Positions 44,886 to 52,577 of a stretch of 64,000 nucleotides of DNA are shown one piece after another. The notes below the pieces were generated by a model. That model was given only the letters and a program-made list of their open reading frames with translations, did not search any database and was not told the origin of the DNA. Both the position numbers and the translations under genes were made by a program. Position 1 is the stretch's first letter, and each line of letters opens with the position of its first letter. Location of the stretch: contig DHHQ01000001.1 in NCBI GenBank assembly GCA_002403375.1, positions 13,465 to 77,464 on the forward strand. The letters run 5' to 3'. This stretch comes from Thiobacillus denitrificans (lineage in GTDB: Bacteria; Pseudomonadota; Gammaproteobacteria; Burkholderiales; Thiobacillaceae).

Positions 44886-45046
44886 TGCGCACCCCCGATC
44901 CAGCGGGCGGCGAAGAGGAACAGCATGGTCGCGCCAGCGCCAAAAGCGGGCGCCAGGGCTACCAGCCCCGAAACGAACGCGATAGAATCAACGTCGAAGT
45001 GTTTAGTTAAGCCCGCCTGCCAGCGGGCTTTTTTTATGGTCGTCAT
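44882..45046 (-). CDS. Small single-membrane-segment ORF, 54 residues
   Basis: 54 residues, too short for most gene callers: a basic N-terminus (MTTIKKARWQAG) and a hydrophobic segment (about residues 22-50: AFVSGLVALAPAFGAGAT and MLFLFAARW). Its TGA overlaps the primase ATG (ATGA), which supports translation. The 5' part includes a hairpin that acts as a terminator motif on the other strand. Function unknown. Confidence 0.55.
   Translation of the reverse strand: MTTIKKARWQAGLTKHFDVDSIAFVSGLVALAPAFGAGATMLFLFAARWIGGAQ
45011..45035 (+). terminator. Rho-independent terminator motif on the strand opposite to the element operon
   Basis: GCCCGC / GCGGGC stem (45011-45016, 45023-45028), 6-nt loop, then seven T. 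It points along + and has no annotated + gene before it. A short antisense RNA could end here (TAGAAT -10-like box near 44981). Confidence 0.6.
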
Positions 45047-45056
45047 GGCGCGCCCC

Positions 45057-45290
45057 TTACTCGGTCGCGCCGTTATTGCGAGTGCGGCTCTCGAGCCAGG
45101 CGTGAAGGCCGGTGCGGCTATACCTCACGTTCCGGCCGACTTTGACGAACGGCAGGCTGTAGCGGCCAGTCGATCGCCAGACCGACAGCGTGCCAGGCGC
45201 GACGCCGAGAATCTCAGCGGCTTCGCGCTCATCAACCAGATCAGGGTTTTTCGGCCGGATCATTTCGGCCAGTGTGCTTTGGGTGGTCAT
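45057..45290 (-). CDS. AlpA/MerR-like excisionase-type DNA-binding protein
   Basis: 77 residues with a winged-helix domain: LVDEREAAEILGVAPGTLSVWRSTGR is the helix-turn-helix, followed by LPFVKVGRNVRYSRTGLHAWLESR, the typical wing of the AlpA/excisionase family. Such proteins activate excision or integrase expression in satellites and ICEs. Unoverlapped upstream; a 101-nt non-coding gap separates it from the preceding gene. Confidence 0.85.
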   Translation of the reverse strand: MTTQSTLAEMIRPKNPDLVDEREAAEILGVAPGTLSVWRSTGRYSLPFVKVGRNVRYSRTGLHAWLESRTRNNGATE

Positions 45291-45391
45291 CGTATGCGCT
45301 CCATTAACCCCGGCGATGCCGGTATGGGTGCATTAATGACGATTTGCGAAACGGGGTCACAGGACGTAACCCCATTGGAAACAGCGGTGTT

Positions 45392-46012
45392 TTATCCTAC
45401 GCCAGCACTGGCGCGGCTTTTACGCAATTCCTTAATTGCGGAAGCGGGCTTGATATTGATGCCCAGCCGCTTGAAAACGAAGTGCAACAACTGCTCGAAA
45501 GGCGTCTGATTTCCTGCTCTATCCTGCTGGGTCGGGTTAATCCCGGCCTGCTCGGCAATGCTGGCAATATCACCCACTAGACGCCGGCGCTCTGCTTCCG
45601 CCGCCCCTGGCGGTCGACCGCCCTGCTCCGGCACCTTATGCTTTTCCAGCGCGGACCTTGCCGCCATCACCATCGCCTCGCCGGCCACGCCGCCGAATGC
45701 AGCACGCAAGTGCTGGAGTTGCGCGCCGCCCACCAGCCCTAGTGCCTCGCCCTCGAATAATGCCTTTGCGCTCCCGCCGGGGTTGTAGATCGACTGCAAG
45801 TTCTCGACGGCCTCGGCCAGCGCGGCCAAATCGTTGTGAATGCTCTTGTCGGACTCGATACTCTCCGTCACCCTCTCGACACAGAACGAATAATTGTTCT
45901 CGGCGTTCTCGATCCTTTCCATTAGGCCGGCATTGCCACCTAGGATGTCGAGCATTTCGGCGCGGAATCGGTCGTTGATTTCATCGGGCACAAACCCGGC
46001 AAAGAATTTCAT
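45392..46012 (-). CDS. Element protein of unknown function
   Basis: 206 residues; the ATG at 46012 overlaps the integrase stop (ATGA). The sequence is helical, with a long central amphipathic part (about 55-110) and a basic C-terminus (KELRKSRASAG). The stretch FEQLLHFVFKRLGINIKPA near the end could be a packing helix. I do not recognise a family. Coupled to the integrase, it may be a regulatory or integration accessory protein. Confidence 0.65.
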   Translation of the reverse strand: MKFFAGFVPDEINDRFRAEMLDILGGNAGLMERIENAENNYSFCVERVTESIESDKSIHNDLAALAEAVENLQSIYNPGGSAKALFEGEALGLVGGAQLQHLRAAFGGVAGEAMVMAARSALEKHKVPEQGGRPPGAAEAERRRLVGDIASIAEQAGINPTQQDRAGNQTPFEQLLHFVFKRLGINIKPASAIKELRKSRASAGVG

Positions 46013-47217
46013 TTCGTACCCCTGATGCGCTTGACCTGGGCGGCCGGCTTCACTCCCGCAGCTGCCAGCATGGCGGCGGTCGCCGTGTTCACAGACTTCC
46101 GCACGGGATCGAGGTCAAGGCGCGCGTAGATCGCGGTCGCCTGGTGCGTCTTGTGGTTAAGGCTCTTGCCGATGATCGAAAGCGAAGCGCCGGTGCGGGC
46201 CTGCCAGCTCCCCAAGGTGCGACGGAGATCGTGAATCCGCAGGTCATCCAGTTCTGCAGCATTCAGGATGCGCGCCCACGCCTTCTTCGGCTCGACCAGG
46301 TGCCCAGTCGAGCCGGTGCCGGGGAACACGAACTCAGACTCGACGCCGGCATCCTTCCGAGCCTGCAGGATCGCGGCGGCCTCCGGTGACAGCGCGACGT
46401 TCTGGCTGGTGCCGTTCTTCGTCATGGCGATGCGCCAGACGCCGTGCTCGAGGTCGATGTCCACCCATCGCATCGACTGCAAGTTGGACCGCCGCGCACC
46501 GGTCAGCAGCGCCAGCATGAAGAAGTCCCCGAGCGGGTCTTGTGCCATCGCCGCGAACAGGCGCGGCAGCTCGTCGGCCTGGGCGAACCGCTCGCGGGGT
46601 GCCTCGTAGTTCTTCTTCACCCGGGCGGCCGGATTGCCGCCCTCGTAAATGCCCAGCTCGTCGATCGCGTAGTTGAACACGCTGCTGACGATCGCCAGCG
46701 CCCGGTTGGCCGAGGCCGGAGACTTCTTCGTCGCGGCGGCGTGCACGCGCTTTACGTCATCGCGGCCAATCTGCGACAGCTTCAGCCCCTTGATCTTGCC
46801 GAGGTGGATTCGCAGGCTGTCCCGGTAATCCTTCTTCGTGCGCTCCGACAGCGGCCTTCCGTCGCGCTTGCGCTTGCCGGGGATGAACTTCTCGAACACT
46901 TCCTCGAACGTCGGCTCCGCCCGGTGCGCGCGCTTCACCTTCGCGGGTGATGCACCGTTCTCGATCTCGGCGTTTACCTTCGCCGCCTCCGCCCTCGCCC
47001 GCTCGATCGTCATCTCGGGATAGCGCCCTAGGGTGATGCGCTCCGGCTGCCCACCTTTGATTCGGCGGAAGATGCAAAAGGTCTTGGTTCCGGTGGAAGT
47101 CACCCGGACCTGCAGTCCGGTGGTTTTCCGGTCGTGATACACGTTGCGTGTGCCGGATTTCGGCAGCGGCAGCGCATCCAGCGCGGCCTTGGTGAAGTTG
47201 AACTCGTTCTGTTCCAT
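46009..47217 (-). CDS. Tyrosine site-specific recombinase (integrase)
   Basis: 402 residues from the ATG at 47217 (GAGAGGG ribosome site; an ATG at 47232 lies further up). An N-terminal DUF4102/P4-type arm-binding domain (about 1-85, with TKAALDALPLPKSGTRNVYHDRKT) precedes a SAM-like core-binding domain and the catalytic domain. The nucleophile region shows TGARRSNLQSM (Arg), IHDLRRTLGSW (H-x-x-R) and the Tyr in TAIYARLDLD. It recombines the 46-bp core at the tRNA-Thr gene. It reads away from attR. Confidence 0.95.
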   Translation of the reverse strand: MEQNEFNFTKAALDALPLPKSGTRNVYHDRKTTGLQVRVTSTGTKTFCIFRRIKGGQPERITLGRYPEMTIERARAEAAKVNAEIENGASPAKVKRAHRAEPTFEEVFEKFIPGKRKRDGRPLSERTKKDYRDSLRIHLGKIKGLKLSQIGRDDVKRVHAAATKKSPASANRALAIVSSVFNYAIDELGIYEGGNPAARVKKNYEAPRERFAQADELPRLFAAMAQDPLGDFFMLALLTGARRSNLQSMRWVDIDLEHGVWRIAMTKNGTSQNVALSPEAAAILQARKDAGVESEFVFPGTGSTGHLVEPKKAWARILNAAELDDLRIHDLRRTLGSWQARTGASLSIIGKSLNHKTHQATAIYARLDLDPVRKSVNTATAAMLAAAGVKPAAQVKRIRGTK

Positions 47218-47388
47218 TTCGGACCCTCTCATGACCTTCGCAGCTTTCCGGGGTTACGCGGGGGTTACGTTTTTCGTGAAACTCGGCGAATTTTCGTGTA
47301 ACCCCGTTAAGGTCACTATATCCGTTTATGCCCGTCCTGTATAGCTTTGTTAAGTTTGGTTAATGCGCGGGCCTCTCCCCTGCCTCCG
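47218..47388. other. Integrase promoter and attachment-site arm region
   Basis: About 170 nt, more AT-rich than its surroundings (TAACCCCGTTAAGG and GTTAAGTTTGGTTAATG). It holds the integrase leader and probably arm-type binding sites for integrase or AlpA. No gene. Confidence 0.5.
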
Positions 47389-47434
47389 ATTCGTAATGCG
47401 AAGGTCGTCAGTTCGATTCCGATCGCCGGCACCA
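47389..47434. repeat. Attachment-site direct repeat (right), 46 bp
   Basis: Second copy of the tRNA-Thr 3' half, identical to 38156-38201. The preceding bases do not complete a tRNA, so this is an attachment site and not a gene. Confidence 0.95.
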
Positions 47435-47441
47435 GTTGTAG

Positions 47442-47475
47442 CAAGAACGCCGCTCATCGAGCGGCGTTCTTGTTT
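47442..47475 (+). terminator. Displaced original terminator of tRNA-Thr
   Basis: A perfect 14-bp stem (CAAGAACGCCGCTC / GAGCGGCGTTCTTG) with a 3-nt ATC loop and T-rich tail, 8 nt behind the right repeat. Before integration it stood the same short distance behind the tRNA CCA end. Confidence 0.85.
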
Positions 47476-47501
47476 GTGCGCGCAGGGCTGACGGGTAAGC
47501 G

Positions 47502-48398
47502 CTAGCGGCCCGGCGAACCGATCAGCAGCACGTCGCACGCCGCGGCGAGCGCGACGTCCTTGCTCACGCTTCCCAGCAGCCAGTCCTGGAAACCGCCGCC
47601 GTGACCGTGGCGGCCGAGGACGACCAGATCGGCTTGCTTCTCCTCGATGCACTGGCAGATCGCCGCGGGCGCGAATCCCGGCAACACCAGCCGCCCGATC
47701 GACGCGCCGCCCTCGAGCGGCGCCAGCAGCGCTTCGAAATGCCGCTCGGCATCGCTGCGCTGACGCGCGAGCCAGCCGGTGATGTCGACCTGGTCAGACT
47801 TCGCGCGGCGCAGGCGCTGCTCGACCTCGCTGCCGAGCACGTGCACGGCCTGCACCGGCGCGCTGCCGGCGAGCAGGCGCGCGTGCGCGACCACGTCGGC
47901 CGACACCGGGGAGAAATCGACCGCCGCCAGCACCTGGCGATAGGGGTCGTCCGCGCCGTGGCGGACGATGAGGACCGGGCAGTTGGCGACGCGCATGAGG
48001 CGCGAAGCGGTCGACCCGAGGAACAGGTCCATCAGCGTGTTCTCGCCGCGCGCGCCGGCGACCACGAGGTCGGCGGCCACCTCCTGCGCGTAGGCGGCGA
48101 TTTCGGTGTGCGCGCGGCCGAGGCGCGTGGCGGGGTGGACGGAAACCCCCGACTGCTTCGCCAGCGTGGTCGCGAGGGTGTCGAGCCGCCCCTGCTCCGC
48201 CTCCATCAGGGCCTCGTCGTGGACGCCGTATTCGTCCGGCGCGAACGTCATGCCGGGATAGAGATCGAGCGGGCGCACCACGTGCAGCAGGTGCAGCTCG
48301 GCCTGGTGCTGCCTGGCCAGCTGGACGGCGCGCCCGACCGCCCGTTCGGAGAAGGTGGAGAAATCGGTGGCGGCGACGATACGGCGTAGGCTGGGCAT
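47502..48398 (-). CDS. Universal stress protein with two USP domains
   Basis: 298 residues from the ATG at 48398 (one at 48443 also in frame). Two tandem Usp domains (about 1-145 and 150-295). The first has RIVAATDFST and an ATP-site-like GARGENTLMDLFLGSTASRLMRVANCPVLIV segment; the second has VLAAVDFSP and LGRHGHGGGFQDWLLGSVSKDVA. Nucleotide-binding USPs support stress survival. Stand-alone downstream neighbour of the arsenic operon; the 143-nt gap suggests a separate transcript. Confidence 0.92.
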   Translation of the reverse strand: MPSLRRIVAATDFSTFSERAVGRAVQLARQHQAELHLLHVVRPLDLYPGMTFAPDEYGVHDEALMEAEQGRLDTLATTLAKQSGVSVHPATRLGRAHTEIAAYAQEVAADLVVAGARGENTLMDLFLGSTASRLMRVANCPVLIVRHGADDPYRQVLAAVDFSPVSADVVAHARLLAGSAPVQAVHVLGSEVEQRLRRAKSDQVDITGWLARQRSDAERHFEALLAPLEGGASIGRLVLPGFAPAAICQCIEEKQADLVVLGRHGHGGGFQDWLLGSVSKDVALAAACDVLLIGSPGR

Positions 48399-48541
48399 GA
48401 CGGGTTCCGGAAAAGTTCGGTCGACCTTTCCATGATATGCCATCGCGCCGGAATCGGGTCCCGGCGCCTGCCTGACGCGTCACGCCGGCGAGCCGGCATC
48501 GCCGCCCGCGTGTCGGAGACGGGGCCGAGCGGCCCCGTCGC
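48399..48541. other. Intergenic region between stress-protein gene and arsenic operon
   Basis: 143 nt with several GC-rich palindromic patches (CGGCGAGCCGGC). It probably contains the end of the arsenic operon and the stress-protein promoter. No boxes could be assigned. Confidence 0.35.
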
Positions 48542-48772
48542 TCAGAGCCAGCTCTCGATCTTCTTGCGGTCCGGCACGCCGCCGGCGTGCACCACCTTGC
48601 CGTCGATCACCACGCCCGGCGTCGACATGACGCCGTAGCCGAGGATCGCCGCCATGTCCTCGACCTTCTCCAGCCTGACCGCGACGCCGCGCGCCTGCGC
48701 GACTTCCTCGATCAGCTTCAGCGTGGTTTTGCAGTTGGCGCAGCCACTGCCCAATACCTTGATGTCCTTCAT
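48542..48772 (-). CDS. Thioredoxin-like redox-active protein
   Basis: 76 residues: LGSGCANCKTTLKLIEEVA gives a CxxC active site (Cys11, Cys14), and STPGVVIDGKVVHAGGVP holds the cis-Pro loop of the thioredoxin fold. This is the small-disulfide-protein type found in many arsenic clusters next to permeases. It probably supplies reducing equivalents. Last gene of the arsenic operon, 13 nt behind the Cys-rich protein. Confidence 0.9.
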   Translation of the reverse strand: MKDIKVLGSGCANCKTTLKLIEEVAQARGVAVRLEKVEDMAAILGYGVMSTPGVVIDGKVVHAGGVPDRKKIESWL

Positions 48773-48785
48773 CGGATTCTCCTGT

Positions 48786-49097
48786 TCAGCAACACGATTT
48801 TCCGGAGGGTGTCGGCGTGCAGCAGGCGCCGCCTTCGCTCACCGTGATGGCGGCGAGCTTCGCGCCCGCACGCGGGAAATGCGCCGCGTAGGCCTCGTCG
48901 AAACTCGCGTCGAGCTTTTGCGCGGCCTCGTCGCGGATGTGTCGGGCGATCTCGATCACCGTGTCGATCTGCTCGCGCGACACGCCGTAGCCCTTCAGTC
49001 GCTCGACCTGGCACAGGCCCTGTTTGGGATGGTTGGCCGCGATGTTGGCCGCGAGCGAAACCAGGGCGACGATGGATGGATGCAGTTCGGTACTCAT
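48786..49097 (-). CDS. Small protein with Cys-rich C-terminus, AhpD-like helices
   Basis: 103 residues; the ATG overlaps the permease stop (ATGA). The first 85 residues are all-helical (HPSIVALVSLAANIAANHP, GVSREQIDTVIEIARHIRDEAA), a pattern seen in carboxymuconolactone-decarboxylase/AhpD-like proteins. The tail GGACCTPTPSGKSCC has two Cys pairs fit for As(III) or other metal binding. It may deliver metalloid to the permease; inference. Confidence 0.65.
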   Translation of the reverse strand: MSTELHPSIVALVSLAANIAANHPKQGLCQVERLKGYGVSREQIDTVIEIARHIRDEAAQKLDASFDEAYAAHFPRAGAKLAAITVSEGGACCTPTPSGKSCC

Positions 49098-50062
49098 AGG
49101 ATGACAGGCCTCAAGGCGTTGAACAGGACGCCGACCAGCACGAAGGCGGCGGCGAGATAGGCGGCGAAGAGGCCGAGCAGCGGCCACTTGGCGACCTTGC
49201 GCAGGATCAGCATCTCCGGCAGCGACAGCGCGATCACCGCCATCATGAAGGCCAACACGGTGCCGAGCGGCACGCCCTTGCCGAGCAGCGCCTCGGCCAC
49301 CGGGATGACGCCGACCGCGTCGGAATACATCGGCACGCCGGCCAGCACGGCGACGATCACCGACAGCACGCTGCCGTCGCCGGCGATCTTCGCGACGAAA
49401 TCCGCCGGCACGTAGCCGTGGATCACCGCGCCGATGCCGACGCCGATCAGCACGTATTTCCAGATGCGGCCGACGATCTGCCGCACCTCGTTCCAGGCGT
49501 AGTCGTGGCGGGCGCGCAGGCTATTGTCGCGTTCGGTCTCGAGCGCCGCTTCGCCCATGCGGATCTTCCACACGTAGTCCTCGACCCAGCGCTCCAGCTT
49601 GAAGGCCTGCAGCACATAGCCGCCGACGAAGGCGATGGTGAGACCGGTCGCGACGTAGACCAGCGTCATCTGCCAGCCGATCACGCCGGCGAGCACCACC
49701 ACCGCGACCTGGTTGACCATCGGGCTCGCGATCAGGAACGACAGCGTCACGCCGAGCGGGATGCCGGCCTCGACGAAGCCGATGAAGAGCGGGATCGACG
49801 AGCACGAGCAGAACGGCGTCACCGCACCCAGCCCCACCGCCATCAGGCGCGCGCCAGGGCCGGAGCGGCCGCGCATCATCGCCCGCACCCGCTCCGGGGT
49901 GAGCAGCGCGCGCAGCCAGCCCATCAGGTAGATCACCGTGGTCAGCAGCACCAGGATCTTCGCCACGTCCATGACGAAGAAATGCAGCGCCGCGCCCAGC
50001 GGGGTGTCGGGCGCGAGGCCGCCGAGGTCGAAGACGAGCAGGCGGGCGAAGGCGTCGAACAT
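49094..50062 (-). CDS. ArsP-like permease (DUF318 family)
   Basis: 322 residues with eight to nine transmembrane segments in two groups split by a cytoplasmic loop (about 155-200). The signature TPFCSCSSIPLFIGF near residue 80 and SPMVNQVAVVV near 110 are typical for this family. Members export organic arsenicals (ArsP) or other substrates. It belongs to the arsenic operon and overlaps the Cys-rich gene by 4 nt. The substrate itself is inferred. Confidence 0.85.
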   Translation of the reverse strand: MFDAFARLLVFDLGGLAPDTPLGAALHFFVMDVAKILVLLTTVIYLMGWLRALLTPERVRAMMRGRSGPGARLMAVGLGAVTPFCSCSSIPLFIGFVEAGIPLGVTLSFLIASPMVNQVAVVVLAGVIGWQMTLVYVATGLTIAFVGGYVLQAFKLERWVEDYVWKIRMGEAALETERDNSLRARHDYAWNEVRQIVGRIWKYVLIGVGIGAVIHGYVPADFVAKIAGDGSVLSVIVAVLAGVPMYSDAVGVIPVAEALLGKGVPLGTVLAFMMAVIALSLPEMLILRKVAKWPLLGLFAAYLAAAFVLVGVLFNALRPVIL

Positions 50063-50986
50063 CTACTGCGCCTCGAACTCGACGAACGCGCGGTTCATGT
50101 TGGCGCGGTGCAGGTCGCCGTAGTTCTCGAGATGCCGGAATTGCGGCAGGTCGGCGTAGCGGTCGAGCGTTTCGTCCATCGGCTCCATTTCGCGCGCAGC
50201 GGCGCCCACCTTGTCGACGAGGAAGTCGTAGTAGTCGCCGGTCTCGCGCTGCGCCTGCGCGAGGTCGCACACCCGGCCGTGGCCGGGGACGATGCGCGCC
50301 GGCTTCAAGGCGGCGAGCGCCTTGAAGGCCTGCTGGCCGTTCTTCACGCTCGACCACGGCAGCACGCCGAGCAGGCGGTCGACGTAGACGAGGTCGCCCG
50401 AGAACACCACGCGCTGCTTCGGCAGCCACACCCGTGCGTCGCCGGGGAAATGCGCGTCGGTGTAGGCGAGTTCGAGCGTCTCGCCGCCGCGTTCGAGCGT
50501 GGCGGTCTCCCCCGCCAGCGTCTTCGGCGCGGGCAGCGGCTTGGTGCCCTGCATGCGCTCGCCGAGGAAGCGCTCGAGGCCCTGCATGTGCTGCGCGCCG
50601 TATTCGGCCTGGGTCGCGGCCGTACGCGCGAGCGCGATGACCTCGGCGCCCTTGGCGGCGAAGTAGTCGTTGCCGAGCCAGCGATGGTCCTGGCTGCCGG
50701 TGTTGACGACCCAGCGCACCGGCTGCTTCGTCACCTTGCGGATCGCGGCTTCGAGTTTCTCGGCGCCCAGGCGGCTCGCGCCGGAGTCGACCAGGATCAC
50801 GCCCTTGGGCGTGACGACGAAGCCGAAGTTGGCGTTGAGGCCGTCATTCTCCGCGCTCCTCTGGCCGAGCGGGCCGACGATGGCGTAGACGTTGTCGACG
50901 ACCTTTTCCGCCTTGGGCTCGAAAGCGTGGGCGGCGTTGCCGCCCAGCGCGAGGATGAAAAACAGCGGAGCAAGAAAGAGTCGCAT
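50063..50986 (-). CDS. Secreted metallo-beta-lactamase-fold protein with altered zinc motif
   Basis: 307 residues with a signal peptide (about 1-21). The fold is evident: LVDSGAS near 66-72, FSGDLVY and VPGHGRVC in the second half. The zinc motif HxHxDH is replaced by GSQDHR in VVNTGSQDHRWLGN near residue 93, so the first metal site is lost or altered, while the later Asp and His are kept. The group resembles the quinoprotein-relay/SoxH-type hydrolases. Adjoins the permease directly. Confidence 0.85.
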   Translation of the reverse strand: MRLFLAPLFFILALGGNAAHAFEPKAEKVVDNVYAIVGPLGQRSAENDGLNANFGFVVTPKGVILVDSGASRLGAEKLEAAIRKVTKQPVRWVVNTGSQDHRWLGNDYFAAKGAEVIALARTAATQAEYGAQHMQGLERFLGERMQGTKPLPAPKTLAGETATLERGGETLELAYTDAHFPGDARVWLPKQRVVFSGDLVYVDRLLGVLPWSSVKNGQQAFKALAALKPARIVPGHGRVCDLAQAQRETGDYYDFLVDKVGAAAREMEPMDETLDRYADLPQFRHLENYGDLHRANMNRAFVEFEAQ

Positions 50987-50996
50987 GGTGGTTTCC

Positions 50997-51440
50997 CTAT
51001 TTCAGACGGTAGGCGGCGTGGCAGGCCACGCAGTTCGTGGTGATCCCGCCCAGCGCGCCCAGGGCGCGCGGCAGGTCGCGGGTGACGGCGGCTTCCTGCG
51101 CGGTGACGGCGAAGCGACTGGCGGCCTGGTGCATCGCGGTGCCGGTTTCCTGCATGCCCTTGGGCATGAAGCCGGCCATGTGGCTGGCACCGTGGCTCCC
51201 GAGCGAGCTCATGCCGAGGCGCGTTTCGGCGACTTCGGCGGCGGCGTCGTATTCACCGGCGGCGAGCAGGCCCTGGATTTCGTGGATCGCCGTCAGGTGA
51301 TCGCGCATGTTGGCCATCATGTGGGCCCGCATCATCTCCGGCATGTCGACCGCCACCCGGCCGTCGTCAGCGGCGGCAAGCGGAAGGGGCGCGCCCAGCA
51401 GGCCGGCCAGGAGAAGCGGTGCGACGGAGGATTTTTGCAT
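50997..51440 (-). CDS. Cytochrome c' type (class II) protein
   Basis: 147 residues, signal peptide about 1-23, a Met- and His-rich helical bundle (about 30-140) and a C-terminal haem motif CVACHAAYR (Cys136 to Arg144), the position used by cytochrome c'/c556 proteins. An axial Met is likely near the N-terminus (PEMMRAHMMANMRD). It could carry electrons or bind NO; why it sits in an arsenic operon is unclear. Confidence 0.9.
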   Translation of the reverse strand: MQKSSVAPLLLAGLLGAPLPLAAADDGRVAVDMPEMMRAHMMANMRDHLTAIHEIQGLLAAGEYDAAAEVAETRLGMSSLGSHGASHMAGFMPKGMQETGTAMHQAASRFAVTAQEAAVTRDLPRALGALGGITTNCVACHAAYRLK

Positions 51441-51463
51441 CTACGTTTCCCTTGATGAACGGG

Positions 51464-52549
51464 TCAGGCCTGCCGCGCGGGCAGACCGCTTTCATACCAC
51501 CCCTTGCTGCGGTTGACGAGCTTCACCACCAGCAGCATCACCGGCACCTCGATCAGCACGCCGACCACGGTGGCGAGCGCCGCGCCCGACTGGAAGCCGA
51601 ACAGCGCGATCGCCGCCGCCACCGCCAGCTCGAAGAAGTTGGACGCGCCGATCAGCGCCGACGGGCAGGCGACGCTGTGCTTCTCGCCCACTTTCCTGTT
51701 CAGCCAGTAGGCCAGCCCCGAATTGAAGAACACCTGGATCAGGATCGGCACCGCGAGCAGCGCGATGATCAGCGGTTGCGCGATGATCTGCTCGCCCTGG
51801 AAGGCGAACAGCAGCACCAGCGTGGCGAGCAGCGCGAGGATCGACAGGTGGCCGAGGGTGGCCAGCGTCGCGTCGAACGCCGCCTGCCCGCGCTTCAACA
51901 GGATTTTGCGCCAGACCTGCGCCAGGATCACCGGGATGACGATGTAGAGCACCACCGAGGTGAACAGCGTGTCCCACGGCACCACGATCGCCGAGAGTCC
52001 GAGCAGCAGGCCGACGATGGGCGCGAAGGCGAAGATCATGATGGTGTCGTTGAGCGCCACCTGCGACAGCGTGAAATACGGGTCGCCGCCGGTCAGCCGG
52101 CTCCACACGAACACCATCGCGGTGCACGGCGCAGCGGCCAGCAGGATCAGCCCGGCGACATAGCTGTCGAGCTGCTCGGCCGGCAGATACGGGGCGAACC
52201 AGTGGCGGATGAAGAGCCACGCCAGGAGCGCCATCGAGAACGGCTTGACCGCCCAGTTGACGAACAGCGTGACGCCGATGCCCTTCCAGTGCGACTTCAC
52301 CTGGTGCAGCGCGCCGAAATCGATCTTCATCAGCATCGGGATGATCATCACCCAGATCAGCAGACCGACCGGAAGGTTGACCTGCGCCACTTCCATGCGC
52401 CCCAGCGCCTGGAACGGCGCCGGGAACAGCTGACCGAGCACGACGCCGGCGACGATGCACAGCGCCACCCACAGCGTGAGCCAGCGCTCGAACACGCTCA
52501 TCGGCGCGCCGGCTGCGCGCTTTCCTGTCACTTCACACTGTGCGCTCAT
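51464..52549 (-). CDS. acr3: Arsenite efflux transporter ACR3
   Basis: 361 residues, ten transmembrane segments as in the ACR3/BASS superfamily. Family marks: VGLLIWVMIIPMLMKIDFGAL near 63-84, AAPCTAMVFVWSRLTGGDP with the essential Cys (near 141), LNDTIMIFAFAP (about 166) and ASNFFELAVAAAIALFG (about 305-321). It exports As(III). It follows the two arsC genes, and a start at 52501 (MSVFERW) is an alternative. Confidence 0.95.
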   Translation of the reverse strand: MSAQCEVTGKRAAGAPMSVFERWLTLWVALCIVAGVVLGQLFPAPFQALGRMEVAQVNLPVGLLIWVMIIPMLMKIDFGALHQVKSHWKGIGVTLFVNWAVKPFSMALLAWLFIRHWFAPYLPAEQLDSYVAGLILLAAAPCTAMVFVWSRLTGGDPYFTLSQVALNDTIMIFAFAPIVGLLLGLSAIVVPWDTLFTSVVLYIVIPVILAQVWRKILLKRGQAAFDATLATLGHLSILALLATLVLLFAFQGEQIIAQPLIIALLAVPILIQVFFNSGLAYWLNRKVGEKHSVACPSALIGASNFFELAVAAAIALFGFQSGAALATVVGVLIEVPVMLLVVKLVNRSKGWYESGLPARQA

Positions 52550-52577
52550 CGGGCGGACTCCATCGAAACTCGCACGC

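Larger units (their letters stand above)
38156..47434. mobile_element. 9.3-kb integrative element in tRNA-Thr, phage-satellite-like
   Basis: Bounded by the 46-bp repeats. All genes run on the minus strand from a tyrosine integrase at the right end: integrase, a 206-residue protein, AlpA-type regulator, small membrane ORF, Toprim primase, DUF3987 protein, a non-coding repeat region, an HTH protein, a 137-residue protein, an HK97-type capsid gene and four small proteins. No portal, large terminase, protease, tail or lysis genes are recognisable. It fits a phage satellite or a strongly reduced prophage. Confidence 0.88.

Noticed and set aside
47389..47434. A partial tRNA-Thr at the right end of the element
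   Set aside because: The 5' half is missing and the preceding bases cannot form the acceptor or D-arm. It is the attachment-site copy.
38156..47434. An integrative conjugative element
   Set aside because: No relaxase, coupling protein or mating-pair genes. Presence of a capsid gene points to a phage-related element.
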